Shown: positions 38,244 to 50,437 of the stretch, in pieces | Layout: the number at the start of each line of letters is the position of its first letter | How positions within the stretch are numbered: the stretch's first letter is position 1 | Assembly (NCBI GenBank): GCA_964036275.1 | Contig: OZ038433.1 | Span: 37,605,336-37,669,335, forward strand | Length of the DNA: 64,000 nt | Direction: 5' to 3' | DNA from: Litoditis marina | Lineage: Eukaryota; Nematoda; Chromadorea; Rhabditida; Rhabditidae | The notes under the pieces: generated by a model | Database searches by the model: none | What the model was told of the DNA's origin: nothing | Seen by the model: only the letters and a program-made list of their open reading frames with translations | Position numbers and translations under genes: made by a program

Positions 38244-39915
38244 TCACCCTTAGTATACTACAGATGCTAATATAACGTAACATAACGTAACGTAACGTGA
38301 CGCCCAACTTTTGTTCCTAAACAACTTCTAACCATGACCATCAATTATGTCACTAAAATCTAAGGTCGTGGTGTCTAAGGAAAATCAATGCTATTGATTT
38401 ATTGATTTTTTAAGGCCCTAAGTTGGAGAGCAGAATTTCAGAGATACTCCACCTGAAAGCCTGTCTTCTGAAGACAAATGTTTCAATCGATCACTTTTTG
38501 CCGGAAACGTTTCCGGAAAGAGTTACATGAATTAGAAAAAAGTACAATTTTTTGCTACTTTCATTCCTCATACCGCCCATGTTGTAGATATGAACGTCAA
38601 ACTTTTGGCTGGTTGAACTCTTCAGAAGCCACTACTATTGGCTCGATATTGTCAAGAATTTCGCAACTTCCTCCGGATTTGAGAAATTTCCGGAACATTT
38701 TGGGATTTCCGAACTGTTTTAAAATGGTCCTCATTTGTTTATATTATGGCACAAGATGTGTCATGACCTACTGAGTATATATTTGCAATATAAAAGATCA
38801 AAGATCAAGTATCGATTTTTGGTGATCTCCAGCATGAAACATAGTACCTCGTAAATAAGGCTACAAAAGAAGGTTCCCTTTGATAATATATTCTCCATTT
38901 GTTATATAGTAAAGAGTTGAATGTCAGGTACTATAACTCGTAGACGAGAAAACTGCATCTCAGATGACGAGTGCTCTGTAAGCGTTGATAAAACTTAACA
39001 AAAAATTTCATTCATTTCGGTGGGGCCCATGTTCAAAATGTGATTGAATTTCTGAGATTTGTGTATAAGATGCGCATATAGAATTAAAACATTTTATACG
39101 TAACAGATTTTTGAATTTCTCGAAAATATTTTTTTCAGACGTTTTTTAGAAAAAAGTGAAACAGCCAAACTCATGCAGTATGACCCAAATTTTGTCCATA
39201 GACGGAGGTCAATAGACCGGCAAATATTGTAAAAAATAAAGCAAAACCATTCAGCCGTTCTCGAGTTATTCAAGTTTCAAAAGTCCAACCCGTACTATAT
39301 ACGGCGCAAATAGGCTCACTTTTAGGCTACCTCGGACTCAACATTTTCCCACGCCTCTCCTGACCGTCTAAATGATGGGAACGACTTGAAACTCATAGGA
39401 CAGGACCAGTATTAGATAAAGATTGTACTGCCAGAGCATTAAGGTCAAAGGTCAACTATTGATTTTTTTAGCGCATTAAATATGATTCCGTGCCAAAATC
39501 GTTATGGGGATAGATACAATTACAAGCTTAGTGTCATTGTATTCCACTACTCATGAACAACTCAGAAAGTCAAACACGGGATACATCGGAGAAAAATGAA
39601 CCAAGTTACAGTAGTTTTAAGTTTCAAGATCAAACCATCAAATGATGACGTCACATACCAAGCATTTCACTAGCAAAAAAGTCAGGTCATCCGCAATAGC
39701 CTCGATACTTGGAGATAAGAACTACCATAGAAATCTAAGGTAGTGGTGTCTGAGCAAAATCGATAATATCGATTTATTGATTTTTTATGACCTACAGTAT
39801 ATTCAAAAAGTTGTTACATTTTACAAACTACTAAATATTTGTGAGCGTAGGGGGGTCTGGGGGGGTCTCCCCCCCAGGTAGACGGGCCCGCGGCGTCAGC
39901 CGCGGGACCGGCTAG
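38244..39915 (+). mobile_element. Unit 17, subfamily II, 1672 bp
   Basis: 5' end TCACCCTTAGTATAC. Pentamer block GTAAC/ATAAC, then GACGCCCAAC. Heat-shock element 38692-38706. A 62-bp segment near the 5' end (38356-38417) is repeated directly near the 3' end (39731-39792), gap-free with 53 matches by eye. The terminal stem is CCCGCGGC/GCCGCGGG, a compensated variant of subfamily I. It matches unit 21 at an offset of 5372 bp. Confidence 0.87.
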
Positions 39916-41255
39916 TCACCACACCTATAACACACATGATATAGTCACGCAAAAAGTTCTTACGATCAGTCTGTAATTTCAACCATGCATAATAGACAGT
40001 AATCTAATGCGAGCGCCCCCGTACGATTTTTGAGTTAGGGCCTTATAATTTTTTTAGACCTTATTTTATGAAATTCTCAAAAATTTCTTTCTGTTACTGT
40101 GAGCCAATGGCTCGATGGAATGCTACCTAATTGGTATCAACCAACTAACTTATGAGACCCTACAATGTGATGACCTTAAATAATCAATATATTGATTTAT
40201 CGATTAGTTAGAGAGAGGTCGAAAATTAGATCGCACAGTTCAAACCGCTTTAATTTGTCCATAACTCATAGTATAGATAGGAAATCCAATTTGATCCGAT
40301 GATCTTGAGCGGTTTCGCGTCAAATCGATTTATTGATTTTTTATGACCTAAAATAGAAAAATGAAATTTTGCGATTTCAGACCCCAAATTCTGTCAGCAT
40401 AAACTAGAGACTACTTTAAGGTTTTTGAGAGGTATACTTTTTTTTCTTTTGCGTTTAAAGCTTTTTATAGCATTTTTTACAGAAAATAAATCTCAAGCTC
40501 ATGCTGCTATGCGCTAACCAGGCAGTGTCAGCTCACGTAGTTCAGTATACGTGACTCACATGAGCGACAGACAAAGATGGTGATAGAAGAAAATCGATAT
40601 ATCGATTTATCGATTAGTTGGAAAGTTGCCAAAACGCTCAGAAATTTTTTCAAACTTATGCAAAAGCTGTCTTGTTTCATATGATTGTAGTACTAAAAAG
40701 ATTAAAACCTTTCATCGTGGCGATTTTTGAGATTTCGTGTTTTCTCCATTTTTATGACCATTTCAGTGGCAAAGATCAAAAGATCAACTTAGCAGTACTC
40801 GTAAACGACTGAACGGATTCCAACAATTCATACACATGTAGTATGTATCCAACAAGTATAACAACATACAACAGAAATAAATCGATATTATAGATTTTTC
40901 GAAAGTTATGGAACTTTGAAAATTAACCCGGAAATTTTCAAAAAAGTTCGATACGTCTGAAACCAAGTACAATTATTTCAGAGTGAAGAGTCATTGATGA
41001 GTAGTGTTCAATTGTAGAAAAATATTGGGAAAACGTTCAGTCGTTCGTGAGATATGCAGGGTTGAATTTTGTTTCCAAAAACGATGACGTCACAAGTCAC
41101 ATGACAAGTCACATGATGAGTCACATGACGAAAACTGTCAACATGATCTTTGATGCCTTAACTTTTTTTACGATTTCAAACATGACAAAGACACGGGGGT
41201 CTGGGGGGCACCCCCAGCTAGCGGGGCCCGCGGCGTCAGCCGCGGGACCCACTAG
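39916..41255 (+). mobile_element. Unit 18, diverged relative, 1340 bp
   Basis: Starts TCACCACACCTATAACAC and lacks the pentamer block, the 16-bp palindrome and the heat-shock element. It holds several ATCGAT/TTATCGATTAGTT-type motifs (about 40185, 40325, 40595 and 40880). It ends with the G/C hairpin, a terminal stem of the CCCGCGGC type and CACTAG, so it keeps a Helitron-like 3' end. Confidence 0.75.
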
Positions 41256-42435
41256 TCACCACACCTATAGCACACATGATAATGTCACGCAAAAGTTATT
41301 ACGATTTGGCTGTAATTTCAATCATGCATAATAGACAACGATCTAAGATAAATGACCCGTACGATAGTTGAGTTAGGGCCTTATAATTTTTTTAGACCTT
41401 AATTTATGAAATTCATGAAAACTGCTTTCTGCTACTGTACGCTAACGGCTGAATGAAATGCTACCTAACTGCTATCAACCATCTAACTCTTGAGGCCTTT
41501 CATTGTGGTGACCTCAAAAAATCAATATATCGACTTATCGACCCGCTACAAAAATGGCGAAAAACGAAAAGCGTTACCATCACCATCACCGATTTGTCCC
41601 ATACTACATCCACGTAAGTGGGTACGTGTACTGACCAACCATCTCCAATGCGAGTTGACCAAATTGATCTATTGATTTTTTATAAGAGTTTTTATGAAAA
41701 AGCCATGATATTTGGATGAACGCCACTCGAGTACGACTGAACAAAATTTTATAAAAACTACAGTGGTAAACATACCATGAGAAATAAACATGACTTTCAA
41801 TTGTGAAAAATCGATAATATCGACTTATTGATTAGTTATGAATGAATGTAGAGTTGAGAAAACTTCAATTACTCTGCAAGAACGTACTGAACGATTTCTT
41901 TCGTACATTCACATAAAGTGTAAAATAGATAAGTGAACAATATGAGCCTACAAAAAAACCATGGTTCGTTGACCGTTTTCCGGAAAATTTATTTTTAAAA
42001 TTTTCCAACACTTTCAAAATGGTTCAATTGATACGAGTTTCACACTGTGATTAGTTAGTGACAACTTAAAGCTTAATTTAGAAAAAGTTCAAGGAAAAAT
42101 TCAGTCATTCCCGAGTTATACGTTATGGAATTTCCCTCAAAAATCGAAGACGTCACATTTATATCTCGAAATTGTGTCAATAATATTGATTCGTTTTATT
42201 TTTCCTGAACTCACATAAACCTGTGCTTCACAATGGCAGTTCAATAAAACACGTATATTTTTTTTGAAATTCCTTTGATGACGTCATCAGTTTTTGAATG
42301 ATGTCCAATAACTCAGGTACGGAAACATGAATTTTTCCCAAACTTGGCCACAATCCTTTTATCATTAGGATACAGGTTTGGAAGAAACAAGGGACCGAGC
42401 GCCCCACGGGAAAGTGGTTTTTTAGGGTCACACCG
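41256..42435 (+). mobile_element. Unit 19, diverged lineage, 1180 bp
   Basis: 5' TCACCACACCTATAGCAC as in unit 18. The 3' part resembles the end of unit 8 (TGATGACGTCATCA followed by an AAACTTGG region and CACGGGAAA). There is no terminal hairpin or CTAG; it stops at GGGTCACACCG. The next unit repeats it exactly as far as I can see. Confidence 0.72.
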
Positions 42436-43615
42436 TCACCACACCTATAGCACACATGATAATGTCACGCAAAAGTTATTACGATTTGGCTGTAATTTCA
42501 ATCATGCATAATAGACAACGATCTAAGATAAATGACCCGTACGATAGTTGAGTTAGGGCCTTATAATTTTTTTAGACCTTAATTTATGAAATTCATGAAA
42601 ACTGCTTTCTGCTACTGTACGCTAACGGCTGAATGAAATGCTACCTAACTGCTATCAACCATCTAACTCTTGAGGCCTTTCATTGTGGTGACCTCAAAAA
42701 ATCAATATATCGACTTATCGACCCGCTACAAAAATGGCGAAAAACGAAAAGCGTTACCATCACCATCACCGATTTGTCCCATACTACATCCACGTAAGTG
42801 GGTACGTGTACTGACCAACCATCTCCAATGCGAGTTGACCAAATTGATCTATTGATTTTTTATAAGAGTTTTTATGAAAAAGCCATGATATTTGGATGAA
42901 CGCCACTCGAGTACGACTGAACAAAATTTTATAAAAACTACAGTGGTAAACATACCATGAGAAATAAACATGACTTTCAATTGTGAAAAATCGATAATAT
43001 CGACTTATTGATTAGTTATGAATGAATGTAGAGTTGAGAAAACTTCAATTACTCTGCAAGAACGTACTGAACGATTTCTTTCGTACATTCACATAAAGTG
43101 TAAAATAGATAAGTGAACAATATGAGCCTACAAAAAAACCATGGTTCGTTGACCGTTTTCCGGAAAATTTATTTTTAAAATTTTCCAACACTTTCAAAAT
43201 GGTTCAATTGATACGAGTTTCACACTGTGATTAGTTAGTGACAACTTAAAGCTTAATTTAGAAAAAGTTCAAGGAAAAATTCAGTCATTCCCGAGTTATA
43301 CGTTATGGAATTTCCCTCAAAAATCGAAGACGTCACATTTATATCTCGAAATTGTGTCAATAATATTGATTCGTTTTATTTTTCCTGAACTCACATAAAC
43401 CTGTGCTTCACAATGGCAGTTCAATAAAACACGTATATTTTTTTTGAAATTCCTTTGATGACGTCATCAGTTTTTGAATGATGTCCAATAACTCAGGTAC
43501 GGAAACATGAATTTTTCCCAAACTTGGCCACAATCCTTTTATCATTAGGATACAGGTTTGGAAGAAACAAGGGACCGAGCGCCCCACGGGAAAGTGGTTT
43601 TTTAGGGTCACACCG
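42436..43615 (+). mobile_element. Unit 20, tandem copy of unit 19
   Basis: 1180 bp with no difference from unit 19 found by eye. It ends CACACCG and is followed directly by the TCACCCTTA start of unit 21. Confidence 0.75.
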
Positions 43616-45287
43616 TCACCCTTAGTATACTACAGATGCTAATATAACGTAACATAACGTAACGTAACGTGACGCCCAACTTTTGTTCCTAAACAACTTC
43701 TAACCATGACCATCAATTATGTCACTAAAATCTAAGGTCGTGGTGTCTAAGGAAAATCAATGCTATTGATTTATTGATTTTTTAAGGCCCTAAGTTGGAG
43801 AGCAGAATTTCAGAGATACTCCACCTGAAAGCCTGTCTTCTGAAGACAAATGTTTCAATCGATCACTTTTTGCCGGAAACGTTTCCGGAAAGAGTTACAT
43901 GAATTAGAAAAAAGTACAATTTTTTGCTACTTTCATTCCTCATACCGCCCATGTTGTAGATATGAACGTCAAACTTTTGGCTGGTTGAACTCTTCAGAAG
44001 CCACTACTATTGGCTCGATATTGTCAAGAATTTCGCAACTTCCTCCGGATTTGAGAAATTTCCGGAACATTTTGGGATTTCCGAACTGTTTTAAAATGGT
44101 CCTCATTTGTTTATATTATGGCACAAGATGTGTCATGACCTACTGAGTATATATTTGCAATATAAAAGATCAAAGATCAAGTATCGATTTTTGGTGATCT
44201 CCAGCATGAAACATAGTACCTCGTAAATAAGGCTACAAAAGAAGGTTCCCTTTGATAATATATTCTCCATTTGTTATATAGTAAAGAGTTGAATGTCAGG
44301 TACTATAACTCGTAGACGAGAAAACTGCATCTCAGATGACGAGTGCTCTGTAAGCGTTGATAAAACTTAACAAAAAATTTCATTCATTTCGGTGGGGCCC
44401 ATGTTCAAAATGTGATTGAATTTCTGAGATTTGTGTATAAGATGCGCATATAGAATTAAAACATTTTATACGTAACAGATTTTTGAATTTCTCGAAAATA
44501 TTTTTTTCAGACGTTTTTTAGAAAAAAGTGAAACAGCCAAACTCATGCAGTATGACCCAAATTTTGTCCATAGACGGAGGTCAATAGACCGGCAAATATT
44601 GTAAAAAATAAAGCAAAACCATTCAGCCGTTCTCGAGTTATTCAAGTTTCAAAAGTCCAACCCGTACTATATACGGCGCAAATAGGCTCACTTTTAGGCT
44701 ACCTCGGACTCAACATTTTCCCACGCCTCTCCTGACCGTCTAAATGATGGGAACGACTTGAAACTCATAGGACAGGACCAGTATTAGATAAAGATTGTAC
44801 TGCCAGAGCATTAAGGTCAAAGGTCAACTATTGATTTTTTTAGCGCATTAAATATGATTCCGTGCCAAAATCGTTATGGGGATAGATACAATTACAAGCT
44901 TAGTGTCATTGTATTCCACTACTCATGAACAACTCAGAAAGTCAAACACGGGATACATCGGAGAAAAATGAACCAAGTTACAGTAGTTTTAAGTTTCAAG
45001 ATCAAACCATCAAATGATGACGTCACATACCAAGCATTTCACTAGCAAAAAAGTCAGGTCATCCGCAATAGCCTCGATACTTGGAGATAAGAACTACCAT
45101 AGAAATCTAAGGTAGTGGTGTCTGAGCAAAATCGATAATATCGATTTATTGATTTTTTATGACCTACAGTATATTCAAAAAGTTGTTACATTTTACAAAC
45201 TACTAAATATTTGTGAGCGTAGGGGGGTCTGGGGGGGTCTCCCCCCCAGGTAGACGGGCCCGCGGCGTCAGCCGCGGGACCGGCTAG
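43616..45287 (+). mobile_element. Unit 21, subfamily II, copy of unit 17
   Basis: 1672 bp, matching unit 17 in every stretch compared. Heat-shock element 44064-44078. Units 18-20 lie between the two copies. Confidence 0.87.
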
Positions 45288-46955
45288 TCACCCTTACTAT
45301 ACTATACATGCTAATATAACGGTACGTAACGGTACGGGACGCCCAACTTTTGTTCCCAAACAACTTCTAACCATGACCATCAATTATGTCACTAAAATCT
45401 AACGTCGCGGTGTCTAAGGAAAATCAATGCTATCGATTTATTGATTTTTTAAGGCCTTAAGTTGGAGAGCAAAATTCCGGAGATACTGCACATGAAAGCC
45501 TGTCTTCTGAAGACAAACGATTCTATCGAGCGCTTTTTGCCGGAAACGTTTCCGGAAAGAGTTACATGAATTAGAAAAAAGTACAATTTTTTGCTACTTT
45601 CATTCCTCATACCGCGTATGTTGTAGATATGACCGTGAAATTTCTGGCTGGTTGAACTCTTCAGAAGTCGCTACTATTGGCTCAATATCGTCAGCAATTT
45701 CGCAACATCCTTCGGATTTGAGAAGTTTCCGGAACTTTTTGGGATTTCCGAACTGTTTCAAAATGGTCCTCATCTGTTCATATTGTGGCAGAAGATGTGT
45801 CATGACCTACTGAGTATATATTTGCAATATGAAAGATCAGAGATCAAGTATCGATTTTTGGTGATCTCTGTTATGAAACGTAGTACCTCATAATTGTGGC
45901 TACAAAAGAAGGTTACCATGAATTATTTGTCTTCTAATTTTTATAGTGTATAGCGTTGATTGTCTGGTACTTTACTTCTTGAGCAATAAACATTACAGCA
46001 TATAATGGATATTCTGTAAGCGTTGATAAAAACCAACAAAAAATTTCATTCATTTCGGTGGGGCACATGTTCAAAATGTGATTGAATCTCTGAGATTTGT
46101 GTTAAAGATGCGCATAAAGAATTGAGACAATTTGTATGTGACAGATTTTTGAATTTCTCAAAAATAATTGTTTAAGACGTTTTTTTAGAAAAAAGTGAAA
46201 CAGCCAAACTCGTGCAGTATAACCCAAATTCTGTCTATAGACGGAGGTCAATGGACCGGCAAATATTGTGAAAAATTAAGCAAAACCATTCAGCCGTTCT
46301 CGAGTTATTCAAGTTTCAAAAGTTCAACCCGTACTATATACGGCGCAAATAGGCTCACTTTTACGCTACCTCGGACTCAACATTTTCCCACGCCTCTCCT
46401 GACCGTCTAAATGATCGGAATGAGTTGAAACTCATAGGGCAGGACCAGTATTGAATATAGATTGTACTGCCGAAGAATCAAGGTCAAATGTCAACTATTG
46501 ATTTTTTTAGCGCAATAAATATGATTTTGTGATAAAATCGTTATGGAGATAGATAAAATTACAAGCTTAGTGTCATTGTAATCCACTACTTATGAACAAC
46601 GCAGAAAGTCAAACACGGGATACATCGGAAAAAAATGAACCAAGTTAGAGTAGTTTTAAGTTTCAAGATCAGACCATCAATTGATGACGTCACATACCAA
46701 GCATTTCACTAGCAAAAAAGTCAGGTTATCCGTAATAGCTGCAATACTTGAAGGTAAGAACTACCATAGAAATCTAAGGTCGCGGTGTCTGAGGAAAATC
46801 GATAATATCGATTTATTGATTTTTTATGACCTACAGTATATTCAACAAATTGTTACATTTTACAAACTACGAAATAACTGTGAGCGTAGGGGGGTCTGGG
46901 GGGGGTCTCCCCCCCAGGTAGACGGGCCCGCGGCGTCAGCCGCGGGACCGGCTAG
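45288..46955 (+). mobile_element. Unit 22, subfamily II, 1668 bp
   Basis: 5' TCACCCTTACTATAC with a mixed pentamer block. Heat-shock element 45721-45735 in the variant AGAAGTTTCCGGAAC, still perfect to consensus. Subterminal direct repeat at about 45395 and 46770. 3' G/C hairpin with seven Gs. Confidence 0.86.
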
Positions 46956-48769
46956 TCACCACCCTATACATAACTCGACTAACTGACGGGACGGTACGGT
47001 ACGGTACGGGACCCGGCATGGAACAATCAGCACTAACCAGTATGACCATCAATTATGTCACTAAAATCTAAGGTAGCGGTGTCTAAGGAAAATCAATGCT
47101 ATCGATTTATTGATTTTTTAAGGCCTTAAGTTGGACAGTGAAATTTCGGAGATACTCCACATGAAAGCCTGTATTCTGAAGTTGATTGTTTCTGTCGAGC
47201 GCTTTTTGCCGGAAACGTTTCCGGAAACAGTTACATGAATTAGAAAAAAGTACAATTTTTTGCTACTTTCATTCCTCATACCGCCCATGTTGATGATATG
47301 ACCTCAAATTTTTTGGCTGGTTGAACTCTCCAGAAGTCCTTTCTATTGGCTCAATATCGTGGAAAATTTCGCAACTTCCTCCGGATTTGAGAAATTTCCG
47401 GAACTTTTTGAGATTTCCGAACTGTTTTAAAATGGTCCTGACCTGTTAATATTGTGACACAAGATGTGTCATAACCTACTGAGTATACATTTGCACTATG
47501 AAAGTTCAAAGATCAAGTATCGATTTTTGGTGATCTCCGTTATGAAACATAGTACCTCATAAATGAAGCTACAAAAGAAGGTTCCCATGAACTATTTGTC
47601 TTCTAATTTCTATAGTGTATAGAGTTGATTGTCCGGTACTCTACTTTATGAGTAATAAACATTATCGCATATACCGGGTGTTCTGTAAGCGTCGATATAA
47701 ATCAACAAAAAAATTCATTCATTTTGGTGGGGCACATGTTCAAAATGTGATTGAATTTCTGAGATTTGTGTATAAGATGCGCATAAAGAATTAAAACAGT
47801 TTGTATGTGACAGATTTTTGAATTTCTCAAAAATAATTTTTTAAGACGTTTTTTTAGAAAAAAGTGAAACAGCCAAACTCATGCAGTATGACCCAAATTT
47901 CGTCCATAGACGAAGGTCAATAGACCGGCAAATATCCTAAAAAATTAAGCAAAACCATTCAGCCGTTCTCGAGTTATTCAAGTTTTAAAAGTTCAACCCG
48001 TACTATATACGGCGCAAATAGGCTCATTTTTAAGCTACCTCGGACTCAACATTTTCCCACGCCCCTCCTGATCGTCTAAATGATCGGAACGACTTGAAAC
48101 TCATAGGCCAGGACCAGTATTGGATAAAGATGGTACTGCCAAAGCATTAAGGTCAAAGGTCAACTATTGATTTTTTTAGCGCAGTAAATATGATTTTGGC
48201 CTAAAATTGCTATGGGAATAGATGTATTTCCCAATTTAGTGTCATTGTATTGTACTACTCATGAACAACTCGAAAAGTCAAACACGGGATACATCGGAGA
48301 AAAATGAACCAAGTTACAGTAGTTTTAAGTTTCAAGATCAAACCATCAATTGATGACGTCACATACCAAGCATTTCACTAGCAAAAAAGTCAAGTTCTTT
48401 CGAATCGTTTCTTTCAGGCTCCTAACTACCACAACACGTAATGTATAGTCATAAGTGAAGATTTTGTAAATTCTAAGTAACGACGAGTAATATTCAGAAG
48501 GCTAGAAGACGTCAAATACAAACAATGCCATAGAGTATTGAAACTCTGAGAACAAGTACCATTAGTGACAACGATGTCATGACGACAATGTTTCACGATG
48601 TAACGTCAACGACACATAGGATTCTGAAGGCCAGAAGACGTCACAACCCAAGTTGTCATGGAACCAAAAAAGTTAATCTAAACAACTTGAAATGACTACA
48701 CGCGTGGGTGGTCTGGGGGGTCTCCCCCCAGCTAGACGGGCACGCGGCGTGAGCCGCGTGACCGGCTAG
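46956..48769 (+). mobile_element. Unit 23, subfamily I, mosaic, 1814 bp
   Basis: 5' block ends GGGACCCGGCATGG as in unit 16. The middle (47428-47790) is nearly the same as unit 15. The 3' part follows unit 1 (extra G/C hairpin type). Heat-shock element 47390-47404. Confidence 0.86.
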
Positions 48770-50437
48770 TCACCCTTACTATACTATACATGCTAATGTC
48801 ACGGTACGGTACGGTACGGGACGCCCAACTTTTGTTCCTAAACAACTTCTAACCATGACCATCAATTATGTCACTAAAATCTAAGGTCATGGTGTCTAAG
48901 GAAAATCAATGCTATCGATTTATTGATTTTTTAAGGCCTTAAGTTGGAGAGCGAAATTCTGGAGATACTGCACCTGAAAGCCTGTCTTCTGAAGACAAAC
49001 GGTTCTATCGAGCGCTTTTTGCCGGAAACGTTTCCGGAAAGAGTTACATGAATTAGAAAAAGGTACAATTTTTTGCTACTTTCATTCCTCATACCGCCCA
49101 TGTTGAAGATATGACCTTAAAATTTTTGGCTGGTTGAACTCTTCAGAAGCCGCTACTATTGGCTCAATATCGTCAGGAATTTCGCAACTTCCTCCGGATT
49201 TGAGAAATTTCCGGAACATTTTGGGATTTCCGAACTGTTTTAAAATGATCCGCATCTGTTCATATTGTGGCACAAGATGTGTCATGACATACTGAGTATA
49301 CATTCGCAATATGAAAGATCAAAAATCAAGTATCGATTTTTGGTGATCTCCGTTATGAAACGTAGTACCTCATAAATGAGGCTACAAAAGAAGGTTCCCG
49401 TGAACTATTTGGCTTATAATTTCTATAGTGTATAGAGTTGATTGTCAGGTACTCTACTTTATAAGTAATAAACATTATACCATATAACAGGTGTTCTATA
49501 AACGTTGATAAAATTGAACAAAAAGTTTCATTTGTTGTGGTGGGGCACATGTTCAAAATGTGATTGAATCTCTGAGATTTGTGTATAAGATGCGCATAAA
49601 GAATTAAAAGAGTTTGTATGTGACAGATTTTTGAATTTCTCAAAAATAATTTTTTAAGACGTTTTTTTAGAAAAAAGTGAAACAGCCAAACTCATGCAGT
49701 ATGACCCAAATTTTGTCCATAGACGAAGGTTAATAGACCGGCAAGTATTGTAAAAAATTAAGCAAAACCATTCAGCCGTTCTCGAGTTATTCAAGTTTTA
49801 AAAGTCCAACCCGTACTATATACGGCGCAAATAGGCTCATTTTTAAGCTACCTCGGACTCAACATTTTCCCACGCCTCTCCTGACCGTCTAAATATTCGG
49901 AATGACTTGAAACTCATAGGGCAGGACCAGTATTGGATAAAGATTGTACTGCCAGAGCATTAAGGTTAAAGGTCAACTATTGATTTTTTTAGCGCAATAA
50001 ATATGATTTTGGCCTAAAATTGCTATAGAAATAGATAAAATCACAAGCTTAGTGTCATTGTATTCCACTACTTATGAACAACGCAAAAAGTCAAACACGG
50101 GGTGCATCGGAATAAAATTAACCAAGTTACAGTAGTTTTAAGTTTCAAGATCAAACCATCAAGTGATGACGTCACATACCAAGCATTTCACTAGCAAAAA
50201 AAGTCAAGTCATGCGAAATAGCGTTGATACTTGGAGGTAAGAACTGACATTGAAATCTAAGGTCGTGGTGTCTGAGGAAAATCGATAATATTGATTTATT
50301 GATTTTTTATGACCTACAATAAATTCAACAAATTGTTACATTTTACAAACTACTAAATAACTGTGAGCGTAGGGGGGTCTGGGGGGGTCTCCCCCCCAGG
50401 TAGACGGGCCCGCGGCGTCAGCCGCGGGACCGGCTAG
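48770..50437 (+). mobile_element. Unit 24, subfamily II, 1668 bp
   Basis: 5' TCACCCTTACTATAC and GGTAC x3. Heat-shock element 49203-49217. CCCGCGGC-type terminal stem. Confidence 0.86.

Noticed and set aside
46681..46986. 101-codon frame reading through the 3' end of unit 22
   Set aside because: It runs across the G/C hairpin and terminal hairpin into the next unit. Non-coding element DNA.
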